Positions 46,161-56,904 of a DNA stretch of 64,000 nt are shown here, one piece after another. The notes under the pieces were generated by a model. The model saw nothing but the letters and a program-made list of their open reading frames with translations. It searched no databases and was not told the DNA's origin. The stretch comes from Phoma sp. XZ068 (taxonomy: Eukaryota > Ascomycota > Dothideomycetes > Pleosporales > Didymellaceae). The stretch's first letter is position 1. Every line of letters starts with the position of its first letter. The position numbers and the translations under genes were made by a program. The stretch spans positions 930,001-994,000 of the forward strand of contig RBKR01000004.1 of assembly GCA_004835665.1 (NCBI GenBank). Reading direction: 5' to 3'.

Positions 46161-47852
46161 CGTGGGGTATAGCTGCTGGTATCGCGTCGATTGACGAGCT
46201 CGGTGTCTGCTTGCTCCGCATGAGCTCTACTGTCTGAGCCAAGCACACCTTCGGCCCGTCCTTCTTCCGAGAACAGCCTAACCTCATTTGGCCACGAATG
46301 AATTGCAACTTGTGGCATGTAGCTTTCCGTGGAACGATTTGTTATTCAAGAATGGCCACTCAGTTTAGCCTCAAATCAAGTACTGTTTGCGGGTTTCTAT
46401 CAACGTCAAATGTCTGTACTCCGTGGAGCTGACCCACTGGTGGTTGTACGGGGAAGCGGCAAACTGCCGGCGGACCTTCTCTAGATAACGGCGAGCGCAA
46501 GGCTCCTCCTGGCAATTTACTATTCCTGCTTCGAGAGTCCCGTAACGGGTCTCATCGACCTTGCGCCCGTCTGTCACATGCTTAAGCGCTCAACTCTCGA
46601 TTCATGCTCACAGAGTTGCCAGCTCGAGTCGACATACTGCAGTGCAAAGTCATGTCTACCACGTGGAAATGACCAGTGAGCGTTTGTACTACACTGATGA
46701 ATGCCACGAATCCACTTTAGCGACACCAAGTCATCGACATTGGCGTCATTGAGTTACCACGTTTGAGCCTTCATTTCCAGAAACGCGTCAATGCGGCTAG
46801 AGACCCTGTTGAGATCAGGCTCTGCCCGGGTTCGGTTCAGGCGCAGTAATTAGTGAAAGCTTCAGCCTCGCAAACGACACAGCGTTGAGCCGTAACATTT
46901 GCGGCTTGATCTATCATGGAGCTAGAACAGCGGTGTCGAGTCGCTCGGGAGACGCTACCATGGGATTGGGGGTTCGGGATGGTCCCGATCAGCCGGTTTG
47001 GGTCTGTCTGGCGACCATGCTCCTTCAGGTATTTTGCACAGCGGACTGGTCTGTCGATGATGTCGGTCAGACCATTCCCGCTGCTAAACCAACCGCATTG
47101 GCGAACGCTCGACCAGAAGGAGCTATTTAATAAACTACATGGCAGCGTTTGCGCGGATCACGGCATGTGTTACACCGGCTGGCAGCTTCGAGTTGGCGTC
47201 CAGCACGGCGGCAGCACAGCGGCGGCACTGCGCGAATCTGAACATGTCACTGCACACCCACTCCACTGAGCTTTGCCAAGTACAGGGTAACTGAACAACT
47301 CTTAATCACTGCGTCGCCCTTGATCCCGCTTACCCAATACCTTCGTCACTTGTCCGCCCGCTTGCTACCCCTTCGAGTGATTGTTGCTGTCGCCTTATCG
47401 ATAACCGTTGGAAAATTTCTTCGAATCTCCCAACCTCGCCCCAGAGAAGGAGGTGAGTTGAGTCCACGCGTTCCACTGGATAGCCCCGTACCACCAATTT
47501 ACCTCAATGGCTCCGCGGTGTGCTTGAGATCTCCATTTTGCTGATTGGATGCCACTCGAAAATAGTTTACACGGCTGACAAGCTGCCGCAGTTGTTGTGG
47601 TTGGTTCACAACGATCGCGCACTCGTCCCTCCGACTCGCAGAGAAACGCCAAATACGATCTCACCGCGACAGAAGTGCCGCTATCCTGGAGCATCAGTGT
47701 CGCTGGGATCAGCTAAGCTCCGGTTGAGCTAGAGGAGCGGCGATTTTGGGCCGCTTGTCCTTCCGTGGCAGCTCGTGCCACTTTAAGGCAAAGACATATT
47801 CTCCGCGTGCTCTGCTCTGTCTTCCTTACAACATTTTGGAAAGGTCTGAAGC
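46161..47852. promoter_or_regulatory. Intergenic region between divergent EMC1 and Rsr1-like genes
   Basis: 1.7 kb containing both promoters. Only short open frames without domains are present. Confidence 0.4.
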
Positions 47853-48744
47853 ATGTCGCAGCGAGAGTATCACATAGTCGTTCTTGGATCGGGTAAGCTA
47901 GTAAGCCTCCGACTTAATGCTAGAGCACGACTGACGGTGGTGGCGCATCAGGTGGAGTCGGAAAAAGCTGTTTAACAGGTACGTTGCTGGCTTGTTTGTT
48001 GCGGCCGCAACTTCAAGGATACTGACCTCGAGCAGCGCAATTTGTACAGAATGTCTGGATAGAAAGTTATGATCCTACAATCGAAGACTCATATCGCAAG
48101 CAAATCGAGGTTGATGTTAGTAACCGATGCATAAGTTGAGTAGGTCCAAATATTGATCCACTTTTAGGGCCGTCATGTCATCCTAGAGATTCTTGACACG
48201 GCTGGAACAGAACAATTCAGTAAGTAGACACCTTACCTCATGTTGTCACGTGCTAATTACATCGCAGCTGCTATGAGGTACTGTCATTGAACTCAACATG
48301 TCTTCAAATCTAATTATATACAGAGAGCTGTACATGAAAACCGGACAGGGCTTTCTTCTGGTATTCGCCATAACTTCTGCATCATCATTCCACGAACTCG
48401 CGGAGTTACGAGAACAAATTCGACGTATCAAAGAAGATGACAACGTTCCAATGGTGCTTGTTGGCAACAAGTCGGATCTTGAAGAAGACCGAGCAATCCC
48501 ACGACCAAGAGCATTTGCGACCTCGCGGGAGTGGAATACACCCTATTTTGAAACAAGTGCACGAAGGAGAGCCAACGTAGATGAAGCCTTTGTTGATCTG
48601 TGCCGGCAGATTATTCGCAAAGATGCAAATGAAAGGCGGCATGTCCCTCAAGACCCAAAGGCCGGAGGGAATACCAGACGAGGAGGCAGGAGAGGAGACA
48701 GGGACCGGCGACAACGACATCGGCCGAAATGTACCATTCTTTGA
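47853..48744 (+). CDS. Ras-family small GTPase, Rsr1/Bud1-like
   Basis: 209-aa GTPase of the Rap/Rsr1 type that directs bud-site or hyphal polarity through Cdc42 machinery at the plasma membrane. Six exons: 47853-47892, 47952-47978, 48036-48115, 48168-48219, 48268-48277 and 48324-48744; all five introns are 46-59 bp GT-AG. Spliced motifs: REYHIVVLGSGGVGKSCLT (G1), YDPTIEDSYRKQIEVD (effector loop), LEILDTAGTEQFTAMRELYM (G3), NKSDLE (G4) and ETSAR in place of ETSAK (G5). The tail is strongly basic (RRGGRRGDRDRRQRHRPK) and ends CTIL, a CaaX box with Leu, which favours geranylgeranylation. Exon 5 is only 10 nt. Without splicing, only the last exon would be found. Confidence 0.92.
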
Positions 48745-51480
48745 GACACGATACCCCATGACGAACCACTGGTGGCGTTTGCGCCTGCTGGACCAGGCTT
48801 TGACATTTGCTTACCCAGCATCCCTTTGATGATTCGAAGCACTACATCTGCAGTCTAGAGGCTTTAGAAGGACCGTACAAACGGTAATTGATTTATCTCC
48901 AGCCACTTTGCAGGCACGCAACTGCTGTCGCAACAATAGCTTCCGCAAGTGTCGGTGACTGATCTCGCAGACAGAAACTCTATTGTTGTTTATCCCTCAA
49001 GTCACATACTGCAGAATGATCTGCGCGGCAAGCCCAACCGAGCACCCGACGACTCAGAGGCAGCAGCCATACGGAACAACTTCGCTCAAATTACTCGACC
49101 ACACAACAACATGAATCGGGAGTCCAAGACGGAGAAGACTCGTCACTGACGCCCAAATGGCGCAAATTTCTCGCCTGCCCAACTACACCACGAATCGCAG
49201 ACACCACAAACCGTGTCGCATGTTCACCGCTCCAAGACGGCACCTCATCCCGAAAGCCAAAACACAGGCCTCCAAGTTCCTGTTCGGCTCGCGTGCATCC
49301 GAGGCCCTCGGAACACTGTACACAAAACCTGCAAAATTGACATGATTGCATCGAAATGTGCCACCTGATGTCCCGAACAACAGTTCTCCGAGCCGATGCT
49401 AAAGTACCCCGCGTTTGAACGCTCGCTACCGTTGGCCGATCTGGGGTGCTCTCCGGCTAAAGGCCGGGAAGATCACTTTACCGGCCTTCGCGTACACCTG
49501 CAGGGCTGCCCTAACTTCGTCATTTTTGTAGTCTAGGTGATCGGTGGAAGATCTGATCGTGTCGGGAAGTGGAGTGGTGGCCGTTTGACGATGATCTTAG
49601 ATGTCTACTGAAGTGCTCGGGGTATTAAGGCATAAGCACGCTCCTTCTTGGAAGAACTGAAGGCCACCAACCATGTAGTGCGTCTTTGCCACAGCTCATA
49701 TCCGTGACACTGAAGTGCACTCATTCCGAACAGCAGTAAACGATGAGGCTCACGCTGAGCGTTGAATAGAAGTCATCTACCTTGATCAAACAGTATTTAT
49801 CAAGGGGTTTGCCATGACATATGTTTGTTTTTGGCGGCAACCTTTTTGACATCGAAGCGTCCTTCTTTGAGAGGCCATCATACCCTTGCGGCAACGCTAA
49901 GCACGAAGCAAGCAATGTCGAAAAGAGTACAGCTGTGCACCAAAGTCAAGGGGACTGTGGATAAATGTGCTAGCGTAAGGATGATATTTCAACCTGAACT
50001 TCCAGCGTATGCTATCTTGAAAGAAAAAATGTTGCGAAGGTTGCACAGCAATGACATGCGCAACGAACGCATGCAAAGACCTCCAGGCTGATTCTCACGA
50101 TGTCTGCGTTGCGGATGCTTAGTGGCACAAGAGACGTGAACAGACAGAACAGTCTTGGAATGAAAACGTATTCCGAAAGCAATTGACCATCAATGACGCA
50201 AACAAGGCTCGTACACATGCACCCATGACATCGAATAACGAACGATTGCACAATGATGAAAGGGTTTTACGTTTGATGTTTAGTGGCGATGAAGTTGTTC
50301 CAAGCTTTTCTACAACCTGCCATTTTCAGACAGCGTTGATTCCACGGGCGCCGGCGATGGTAGCACGAGGCTCGGGCAATACCGCGGTACGTGAGATCAA
50401 GGCGGATATTCGCCACGTATGCGGTAGGCAGCCATGTGATCGAATCTTGTACGGAAGTTGAGACAGATAGGGAAATGGTTGAGATGCGATCACAATCTGT
50501 CCTTACCAAACAGCATGGCCTCTCGTCATTGTCAGTTCCAATGGCCGTCAGCGTCTTCGAGACATGGGAGGTGTCAACGTGGGCAGCTACGTGTTTGTTG
50601 CGCAGCCGAGGTCTCATCTCCACGATGTGATTGGAGGTTGTCCGTAACGACGAATGTTGTCAGAGTGCCCACTTTCCCAGGGGGATGTTCGTTCGGGCGT
50701 GGAGGAACCCACTGATGCACAGCGCTTGACGTCCGCTTTGTACATCAGCCTTCCATCTGCTTCTTCACTTTTATGCAACATATCACGGGTTCAGTGGGGT
50801 CACGATACGTGCTGAGGTGCTGATCTCGATCTCGATCAATGCTCGAAAGCCTAGCTCAATTGAGAGGAGCATAATGCCTCGTGTGGGTTGATTCGCCGGC
50901 GGGCTTCTAGGGCTGAGCCACAAAAAGTTCATGCTGCAACATCGCGAAAACGCCATCCATTCCGACCGACGCTGAAACTTGCTGCAGCTGCAATCAAGGT
51001 GAGAGCGTTCACGTGAAGGTGGCCAACAATTGCACGCATCGCTTTGTTTGCGGCTGTGTTTGTGTATCGCGAGGCTCAAGCTTGGCCGCGGGGAGTTACA
51101 AGCAGTGACGTCAGGTGCCCCGCTATGCCCCGCTACTCCCGCAGGCTGGAATTCGTGGTTCAAGCATCGAGAAAATGACGCGGATCGGCATGGGAATTGT
51201 GCCTTGCATTAGACAATTGCGTGCAGCATGTGATCTGGACTCGCTCGTTTCAGGCCTGGTCTGGAGCACCTGTGGCTGGTAGCTTTCTCATGACGTGCCT
51301 TTTGACGTCACTTGCTGTTTCCAGCGCTGGCGCCTTCTCTCACCACGGGTTCCTGGGCCCCCCTTCGATTGTATATAAACAGCCTCTATCCCCTCCGTCA
51401 TTGTCTCATCACAACACTCACCTCATCAACTCAACAACCTTTCCACACAACCAACCAACCAACCCAACCCAACCTTCAAA
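48745..51480. other. Intergenic region
   Basis: 2.7 kb with no recognised gene; several short unrelated open frames. The distal part is the Grg1 promoter, with a CA/CT-rich leader (51417-51480) showing CCAACC-like short repeats. Confidence 0.4.
51372..51379 (+). promoter_or_regulatory. TATA box of Grg1 gene
   Basis: TATATAAA lies 102 bp before the Grg1 start codon, followed by a pyrimidine-rich leader. This fits a strongly expressed, inducible gene. Confidence 0.6.
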
Positions 51481-51750
51481 ATGTCTGCTCCCAACGCCAA
51501 CAAGCCTAACGAGGGCATCGTCGGTCAGATCGGCAACTCCATCGCCAACGCCGCCAACTACGTCTCCGAGACCGTCCAGGGCACCTCCGCTGAGGCCTCC
51601 AAGGAGGCCAACAAGCAGCAGGCTAAGGGCAACGTCCCCGGACAGGACTCCATCGGCGACCGCGTCTCTGGTGCCTTCGGCGCTGCTTCCGACAAGATCG
51701 ACCAGTCCAAGCACGAGGGCTCTGCTGAGGCCAACAAGCGCTCCATCTAA
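51481..51750 (+). CDS. grg1: Glucose-repressible protein Grg1 / CCG-1
   Basis: 89-aa hydrophilic stress protein of the Grg1/CCG-1 family, single exon. The Neurospora gene is clock-controlled and induced by glucose starvation and stress; the molecular role is unknown. Visible family features: start MSAPNANKPNEGIVGQIGN, an Ala-rich amphipathic centre (NAANYVSETVQGTSAEASKE), and the end DKIDQSKHEGSAEANKRSI. Composition is rich in Ala, Ser, Lys and Asn with almost no aromatic residues, resembling small heat-soluble or LEA-like proteins. Codon use is extremely C-ending (AAC, GTC, TCC, AAG), indicating very high expression. A TATA box and a CT-rich leader precede it. Confidence 0.95.
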   Translation: MSAPNANKPNEGIVGQIGNSIANAANYVSETVQGTSAEASKEANKQQAKGNVPGQDSIGDRVSGAFGAASDKIDQSKHEGSAEANKRSI

Positions 51751-52459
51751 ACGTCTCACTCGTATGACTTGGTGAGTCTTTGTATCACTGCAACTTCTCC
51801 GATCTGTCACTAACACTGCGCAGCGGACGTCAGCATAATAGTTCAACAACCTTACCGTCGAACATTATACAATGCGGTTCGCCTGAATTATCGATAGGAT
51901 CAGATTGGGAAGCAGTGTGACACTTGTCCCTGCTGCATGATTATGAAGCTATGAGATACCAATAATAACTTTCACCTCCAAACCATACTATCTACCACTG
52001 CTTGACCCACGTGATTTGCGTTCCATATTATGGATACTGCGCCGCCAGTGACACCGCTTGTGAACATGTCAACAATCAAGTCAGGGACACACAAAGCCGG
52101 AGTAGCTCAGGGCTCTATTTTCTCTGGACTTTACATGACGACGACTGGTCCCTGATCGTGTCATCACCTTCGGGTTTCAGGTAACAGATTTGCTGCAGCC
52201 CGGTGCCGAGAGACACCCGGACAGTTAGATCATGTTTTCTGCAAGTCTCGAAGCATACTTAGTAATCAATCGCATCGGTCACGTCGAGGACTTATTGAGC
52301 CGTGCTGCTGCCGTTCATTGTCCCGCGCAAGTCTAATACTTCCTTGCTACCAAGTGATACTTGTCAGCGAAACATCATCACCTATACATGCAAGGCAACT
52401 TCTAAGAACAAAAGGATATTATTATTGCAACGTGAAAAGCTCATGTAATCGTCGCTAAC
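51751..52459. other. Convergent intergenic region
   Basis: Grg1 3' untranslated region, possibly containing an intron, followed by sequence without a recognised gene. Confidence 0.45.
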
Positions 52460-52924
52460 TCAATGGGGTATCGATGACATAGATTTAATAAAGACTGCAA
52501 GTTCCGCGGGTGTAGACACCTTCCTCAACTGTGCTCCCTCCTGAGTGTACTCGACCAAAAACATAGGCATCGTAGTTTGGGCTTGTGTGCGTACAGGCTG
52601 GGACTTCTCGAAATCAATATAATGTTGCTCGAACATCTTGTGAAGACGTGCAGGCCGGGTTGCTGATAGAGGCGCTGATTTGGGAACTGGTGGAGGCAAG
52701 GACGGAGGGGCTGATGGAGTAGCTGGACACCTGGGTACCGGCGGAGGTGGCGGAGGCCAATAGTGTTTTGATACCGGTGGTGGTACATTCGGTCTTCGTA
52801 CTGGTGTAAAGACAGGTGGTAGCGGTTTTTCTGGCGAAGGCCATGGAGATATGTCCAGCTCCACGTCGAACAAAATCCTCTGCACAATCTCTGTTAGCCC
52901 GCAAGCTACACACTCTCTCTTCAT
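52460..52924 (-). CDS. Proline-rich reading frame, separate gene or last exon of MARVEL gene
   Basis: 154 codons from ATG at 52924, with a proline-rich centre (PPPVSKHYWPPPPPPVPRCP) and a structured-looking end (HYIDFEKSQPVRT, MFLVEYTQEGAQLRKVSTPAEL). No known domain. It is in the same frame as the MARVEL gene just upstream and is separated from it by one stop codon. A GT-AG intron from the SLNA codons (donor near 52968) to GCTAACAG (near 52883) would remove that stop and keep the frame, giving a MARVEL protein with a Pro-rich cytosolic tail. Separate gene, extra exon, or chance frame all remain possible. Confidence 0.45.
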   Translation of the reverse strand: MKRECVACGLTEIVQRILFDVELDISPWPSPEKPLPPVFTPVRRPNVPPPVSKHYWPPPPPPVPRCPATPSAPPSLPPPVPKSAPLSATRPARLHKMFEQHYIDFEKSQPVRTQAQTTMPMFLVEYTQEGAQLRKVSTPAELAVFIKSMSSIPH

Positions 52925-52939
52925 CTCGAGGGAGAACAC

Positions 52940-53467
52940 TTAGACGTGCATATTAGCACGTCCAGTGTGTGTAGTACGTGCATTGAGACTTCTCCAGAAG
53001 ACAATGCCGCCCCAGACAGTCGTGATGAACCACAAGAGCATGTTCGTCAGTAGTACCCATACTGCATTCTTCATGCGCTTTATGCCACTGTTGCCCTCGG
53101 CGTCTTCTGGAATGTACATCTTGCCGAAAATACCGAAAGCGACGAGGTAGCAGATAAATACGAAGAAGTCAATGAAGAAGAAGAACCAAGTCTTCACTTT
53201 AGGTACCATCGCGACGAGCGCCATGATGGCACCCAAAGTGCCACAGACGACAGCCCAAACCCATTTCGAGTCGGTATATTTTCCGGCTTTTCGGGCATTA
53301 TCCAGGTCGATGGCATACAGCCCGATGACAGTGATACCCAGGACGAACTGGAAGAACCGGATGAAGATCTGGATAGCTCCAACAAGGGTGAAATGCGACC
53401 GGAATGAGGTACCAAGGGTGGCCTTTTCGCCCTTCAACGATCTACGAGAAAGGAAGTTGAGTGCCAT
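52940..53467 (-). CDS. MARVEL-domain membrane protein
   Basis: 175-aa four-helix membrane protein of the fungal MARVEL type, found at the plasma membrane or in vesicle membranes. The start at 53467 (MALNFLSRRSLKGEK) was chosen because it is the first ATG; the frame open upstream lacks any ATG and contains a likely 47-bp leader intron (53477-53523) only 9 bp before the start codon. Helices: about residues 25-50 (LVGAIQIFIRFFQFVLGITVIGL), 65-85, 92-112 (WFFFFIDFFVFICYLVAFGIFG) and 135-160 (NAVWVLLTNMLLWFITTVWGGIVFW). Function of these proteins is mostly unknown. The 3' end may extend by splicing into the proline-rich frame. Confidence 0.8.
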   Translation of the reverse strand: MALNFLSRRSLKGEKATLGTSFRSHFTLVGAIQIFIRFFQFVLGITVIGLYAIDLDNARKAGKYTDSKWVWAVVCGTLGAIMALVAMVPKVKTWFFFFIDFFVFICYLVAFGIFGKMYIPEDAEGNSGIKRMKNAVWVLLTNMLLWFITTVWGGIVFWRSLNARTTHTGRANMHV

Positions 53468-54412
53468 TAGGAGGAGCTGGAGCATTATTAGCTTTAGTCG
53501 AGCTACAAGATAAGCGCACGTACTTGACTGTTGTTGTTTGTCGGTGATGGTTTCGTAGGGGCGGTAAGCTTGTTGTTCTGTAGGTACGGGCGTCGCGAAT
53601 CGCAATTTGGTGTTGTGGGAAGTTTGGGCAGTAGCAATATAGCTCTCTGCAAGTTGAAGTGTTGTATGTTCACAGTGCGACTGCGTTCACAAGAAGGCCC
53701 GTTGAAGTGAAGTTTGGGGGTGAGGTTGAATAATGTCCTTCAAGGGTTATGACGTTGTGACGTGGGACGTGGCTGCCAGGCCTGTTCACGAGGGCGCTTC
53801 TTCTGGATGGTGATCGACAAAGGGGGAAAGGCGTGAGGCTTGCTGGGAAATCAATAGGGCCGGAGGGAACAAAGACCCAACAATTCAAATGCGATTCCAG
53901 AGTCTAAGTAGACACAAACTATTGTGCAACGCGGAGTGTAGACGGGTGAGCGAGCAGTTTTGAGCCTCAACGCGCTTCACTACGTTACACCTTGCATCGC
54001 GAAGGATACAACCACCCCACTCCTCCCTTGATGTTTGGCGCCAGTTGAGCTTGAGAAGACAGCCAAGAGACCCTGTTCTGCCGCATTTCGCAATGCTTGG
54101 CTGTCGTCATACGCGCCCGGTTCGAGGATCCCCCGTCCGCGAGGCTATGATTGGCTCACAACGCTCAAAAGTCGGAAGTGCTGCGAGAGCGCTGTGGTAC
54201 TGGGCCGGCTACCCTGAGACATGAAGGTGGTCGATTGTCTGCATTTAGCGCCGGTACCACTGGTGGAATGATTATTGGTCTTTGTTATGAGTAGTTGCCC
54301 AAACGTGGTGGTGAGGAGCTCTTGCTACCTCGAAAGATTTGCTTGTCATTACTACGTTGCTACCTAGACTAACAATACAGTCGTATGGCGTGCTGGAGCG
54401 GAACGGATCGAT
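53468..54412. other. Intergenic region with 5' leader intron of MARVEL gene
   Basis: Contains the MARVEL gene leader with a likely intron at 53477-53523 on the minus strand (GTACGT to CCAG), its promoter, and the GST 3' flank. No other gene recognised. Confidence 0.45.
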
Positions 54413-55395
54413 TTAAGGGGAGGAGTACTTGTATCCGTACTGCTTCTTCGCGGCATCGATCGCTTCTTTCAGTCCGCGCTCGCTCTCGGCGAACTCCTTG
54501 TCTTCCTTGAGCTTCTGCAGATAGGTTTCGTTTCCGTAGCCAGACTTGGAAGGAATGTTCAGACCGCGCTGTACAGCCGGGCGAGCGAAGACACGCTCCC
54601 ACCACGCCTTCAGGCCTGGGAAGTTGTCAAGCTCAATACCAGAGAAGCGAAGTATGTGGACCCAACCGAAGTTGGCTATGTCGGCAATGCTAAACTTGTT
54701 GCCAACGAGATAGTCGTTGCTCTGAAGCTGCTTGTCAAGAATCCCGACAAGACGCTCGGTTTCTCCTGTGTACCTCTGCATGCCGTATGGGATGCGCTCC
54801 TTTGTGAAGCGGTTGAAGTGGTTGGCCTGTCCCTGCATTGGGCCGAGGCCACCATGCTGCCATGCCATCCATTGTTCGGCGCGAGAAACATCAAAGTCGT
54901 CGGTGAAGCTTAACTTGTGCTCGGGGTCATAGTGACGTGTGAGGTAGGCAAGGATAGCTGCAATTGTCAGCTCTGCTTCTCCAGTAGTGTGACCAAACAC
55001 TTACCAAGACCCTCCTGTACCGCAAAGCCCCCCTTGTCGTGGTCTACAATGACTGGGATACGACCGTTCGGCCCCAGCTTGGTAAACCACTCCTCCTTCT
55101 GGATATTCTGGCCAATGTTGATGCCTTGCCATGTGTAGTCTGTGCCGTACGCCTCCTTGAGCTCCTCGAGCAGGATTGATGCCTTCCAGCCGTTGGGAGT
55201 GCCCCAAGTGAGCAGCTCAATGCCCTTGTTCGCCTTCAGGCCGGTGGGTCGTTCGTCAGCCATTTCCGGAAGTATGTGGAGCGTGAGTCGAGTAGAGGTG
55301 TGGAATGGAGCTCTCAATTGGAGTTTGGGTGCTTGTACGAAGCTTCGAGTGAGGAGTATAGGCACTTGGGATGCTATAGGACGGAGTAGTGACAT
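54413..55395 (-). CDS. Glutathione S-transferase, Ure2-like
   Basis: 311-aa glutathione transferase of the fungal Ure2/GstB type (nitrogen-regulator-related, Nu/Ure2 class). Exons 55005-55395 and 54413-54957; the 47-bp intron splice restores VQEGLAILAYLTRHYD. Thioredoxin-like domain: IELLTWGTPNGWKASILLEEL, then NGRIPVIVDHDKGGFAVQEG (cis-Pro and the glutathione-binding E/S position replaced by QEG as in Ure2p relatives). The helical C-terminal domain includes SNDYLVGNKFSIADIANFGWV (the conserved N-capping/ADI motif). A first ATG at 55395 gives a presequence-like N-terminus rich in Arg, Ser and Leu (MSLLRPIASQVPILLTRSFV) and a second in-frame ATG begins MADERPTGLKANKG, so mitochondrial and cytosolic forms are possible. 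Confidence 0.9.
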
Positions 55396-55827
55396 AAAGC
55401 CTAGCTTACGTGCATCAGTGAGGGGTTATATGGGGGGTTCCTTCCCTGTGGTACACCTGCTTAGAAATCGATCTACAAATCACGTCACAGTAACTCCGTA
55501 ATGACAAAGCGGGGAATTTCGTCCGTACTGGCATGTCAGACCACAGAGATTAAGAAAGATCACTGCTGAATTATGCGCAATATAAGATGTATCAAGCGGC
55601 TCCAACCTTAAAACGTTGCTGCGCTCGAGTTGCAAAGCGCCGGGAGCTTAAGCGCTTAATCGCGCGCAGTTCCGTGTTATCCGCCAGCTCCTCAACACCA
55701 ACACAAATCGCACACAGATACTCGCAGGCATTGGTCTCACGTGTAAGTATCGACACGTCGACTTTTGAAATTGCTATACAAAAGGAGAGCAAGATGGTCT
55801 ATCACTAATTCTTTCCTTGTAAAGGCC
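55396..55827. other. Intergenic region
   Basis: 432 bp: GST promoter and 3' flank of the HAD phosphatase gene. Nothing else recognised. Confidence 0.5.
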
Positions 55828-56904
55828 TCACAGAATATCTGCAGGCTTGACGACCACCCAATTCTTATCCGCAGTCACTTCTCTTCCGTTGGCAATCTGA
55901 GCAGCCGTGTTGTTGCGGATCTCGCCCTGCATCGTCTCCCAATATGCGTCACGACGATTAATCCACAGATGAATGCCTCCCTTCGCTGTGTCCACACCAT
56001 GGAATAGCATGTACGAATCACTACCGGGGGTATCTCCAGCGGCGAGGATCGGGCGCTTCCATTCATCAATGTAAATCAGAATAGCAGCCCACTTTCCAGC
56101 AAACCAGGTAGCTGGAGTCCAGAGGTAAGGTCCAAGGACCAAATCGAGGTTTGCCTCAGGGTCGTAGGTTCCCTCAACGATTTGCTTACGAGCATTGGTG
56201 AGGAACCCTGATGTCGAATTGACCAGCATAGTCGTGACACCAATCACATTCTGCGGCGGGACGTTGTAACCGTATTTCGGGTCGCTCGCAACCATTCGCA
56301 CGAGCTCCTCGTGTGCGGCACTAATAACGTAGACAGCAATGCCATTGTCCATAAGAGCATTGTACAGCTCCGCCTGGCCACGGAAGACTTGGGGAGAGTT
56401 GACTGTAGTGTTGACAACCTCGTCGCCATCCCAGTAACGGGTCGGGATTGTGGAGTTGAGAGCCATGAGCTCGTCAACATAGCCTTTGAGCTCGCGCAGT
56501 GTGAACCCGGACCACACTTGCGCAGCCCATGGGTAGCAAATGAAGTCATCGTCTTCACACAAGCGAAGATAGTAGCTGTATAACGTCTCGGTGAAGTTGG
56601 CAGTGTCCTTAAAGTCAATCAACTTCAGCGTTGGATCCAGGTTCTCACGCGTCAAGATGCCACGGTTCTCAAGGAATGGGAGCAGCGACTCTTCGAGATC
56701 GTATCGGTAGCTTGTGTTGTCCATGTCGAAAACCGCGTAGTTGCTCTGGTTCGCGTTCTTGATGATCATGTTGCTGAGGGCTCTTGATGCATTGGCAGGC
56801 CAGTGTTTGAATTCGATTGTCGCATTGGGAGTCGTGTGGTAGTTGGGTGCGGCATTCGCGGCGAGCCACAGGGCCGCCGACACAGCTGAAGATCTGAGAT
56901 GCAT
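55828..56904 (-). CDS. Secreted HAD phosphatase, phosphorylcholine-phosphatase-like
   Basis: 358-aa HAD-superfamily phosphatase, single exon. The N-terminus MHLRSSAVSAALWLAANAAP is a signal peptide. Motif I is FDMDNTSYRYDLEESLLPF, very close to that of bacterial phosphorylcholine phosphatase PchP; motif II is YVISAAHEELVRM (Ser/Thr after a hydrophobic strand); the acidic motif IV is ILAAGDTPGSDSYML; a Lys in NARKQIVEG may serve as motif III. Several N-glycosylation sequons (NAT, NAS, NQS, NTT) support secretion. Likely role: releasing phosphate from phosphorylcholine or related phosphomonoesters outside the cell. The specific substrate is inferred from motif similarity only. Confidence 0.85.
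   Translation of the reverse strand: MHLRSSAVSAALWLAANAAPNYHTTPNATIEFKHWPANASRALSNMIIKNANQSNYAVFDMDNTSYRYDLEESLLPFLENRGILTRENLDPTLKLIDFKDTANFTETLYSYYLRLCEDDDFICYPWAAQVWSGFTLRELKGYVDELMALNSTIPTRYWDGDEVVNTTVNSPQVFRGQAELYNALMDNGIAVYVISAAHEELVRMVASDPKYGYNVPPQNVIGVTTMLVNSTSGFLTNARKQIVEGTYDPEANLDLVLGPYLWTPATWFAGKWAAILIYIDEWKRPILAAGDTPGSDSYMLFHGVDTAKGGIHLWINRRDAYWETMQGEIRNNTAAQIANGREVTADKNWVVVKPADIL

Noticed and set aside
52090..52180. tRNA-like D-arm sequence (GGAGTAGCTCAGGG)
   Set aside because: No matching anticodon arm, T-loop (GTTCRA) or acceptor stem follows at the right distance.
53468..53605. N-terminal extension of the MARVEL protein
   Set aside because: The extension has no ATG and contains a likely leader intron; the first ATG is at 53467.
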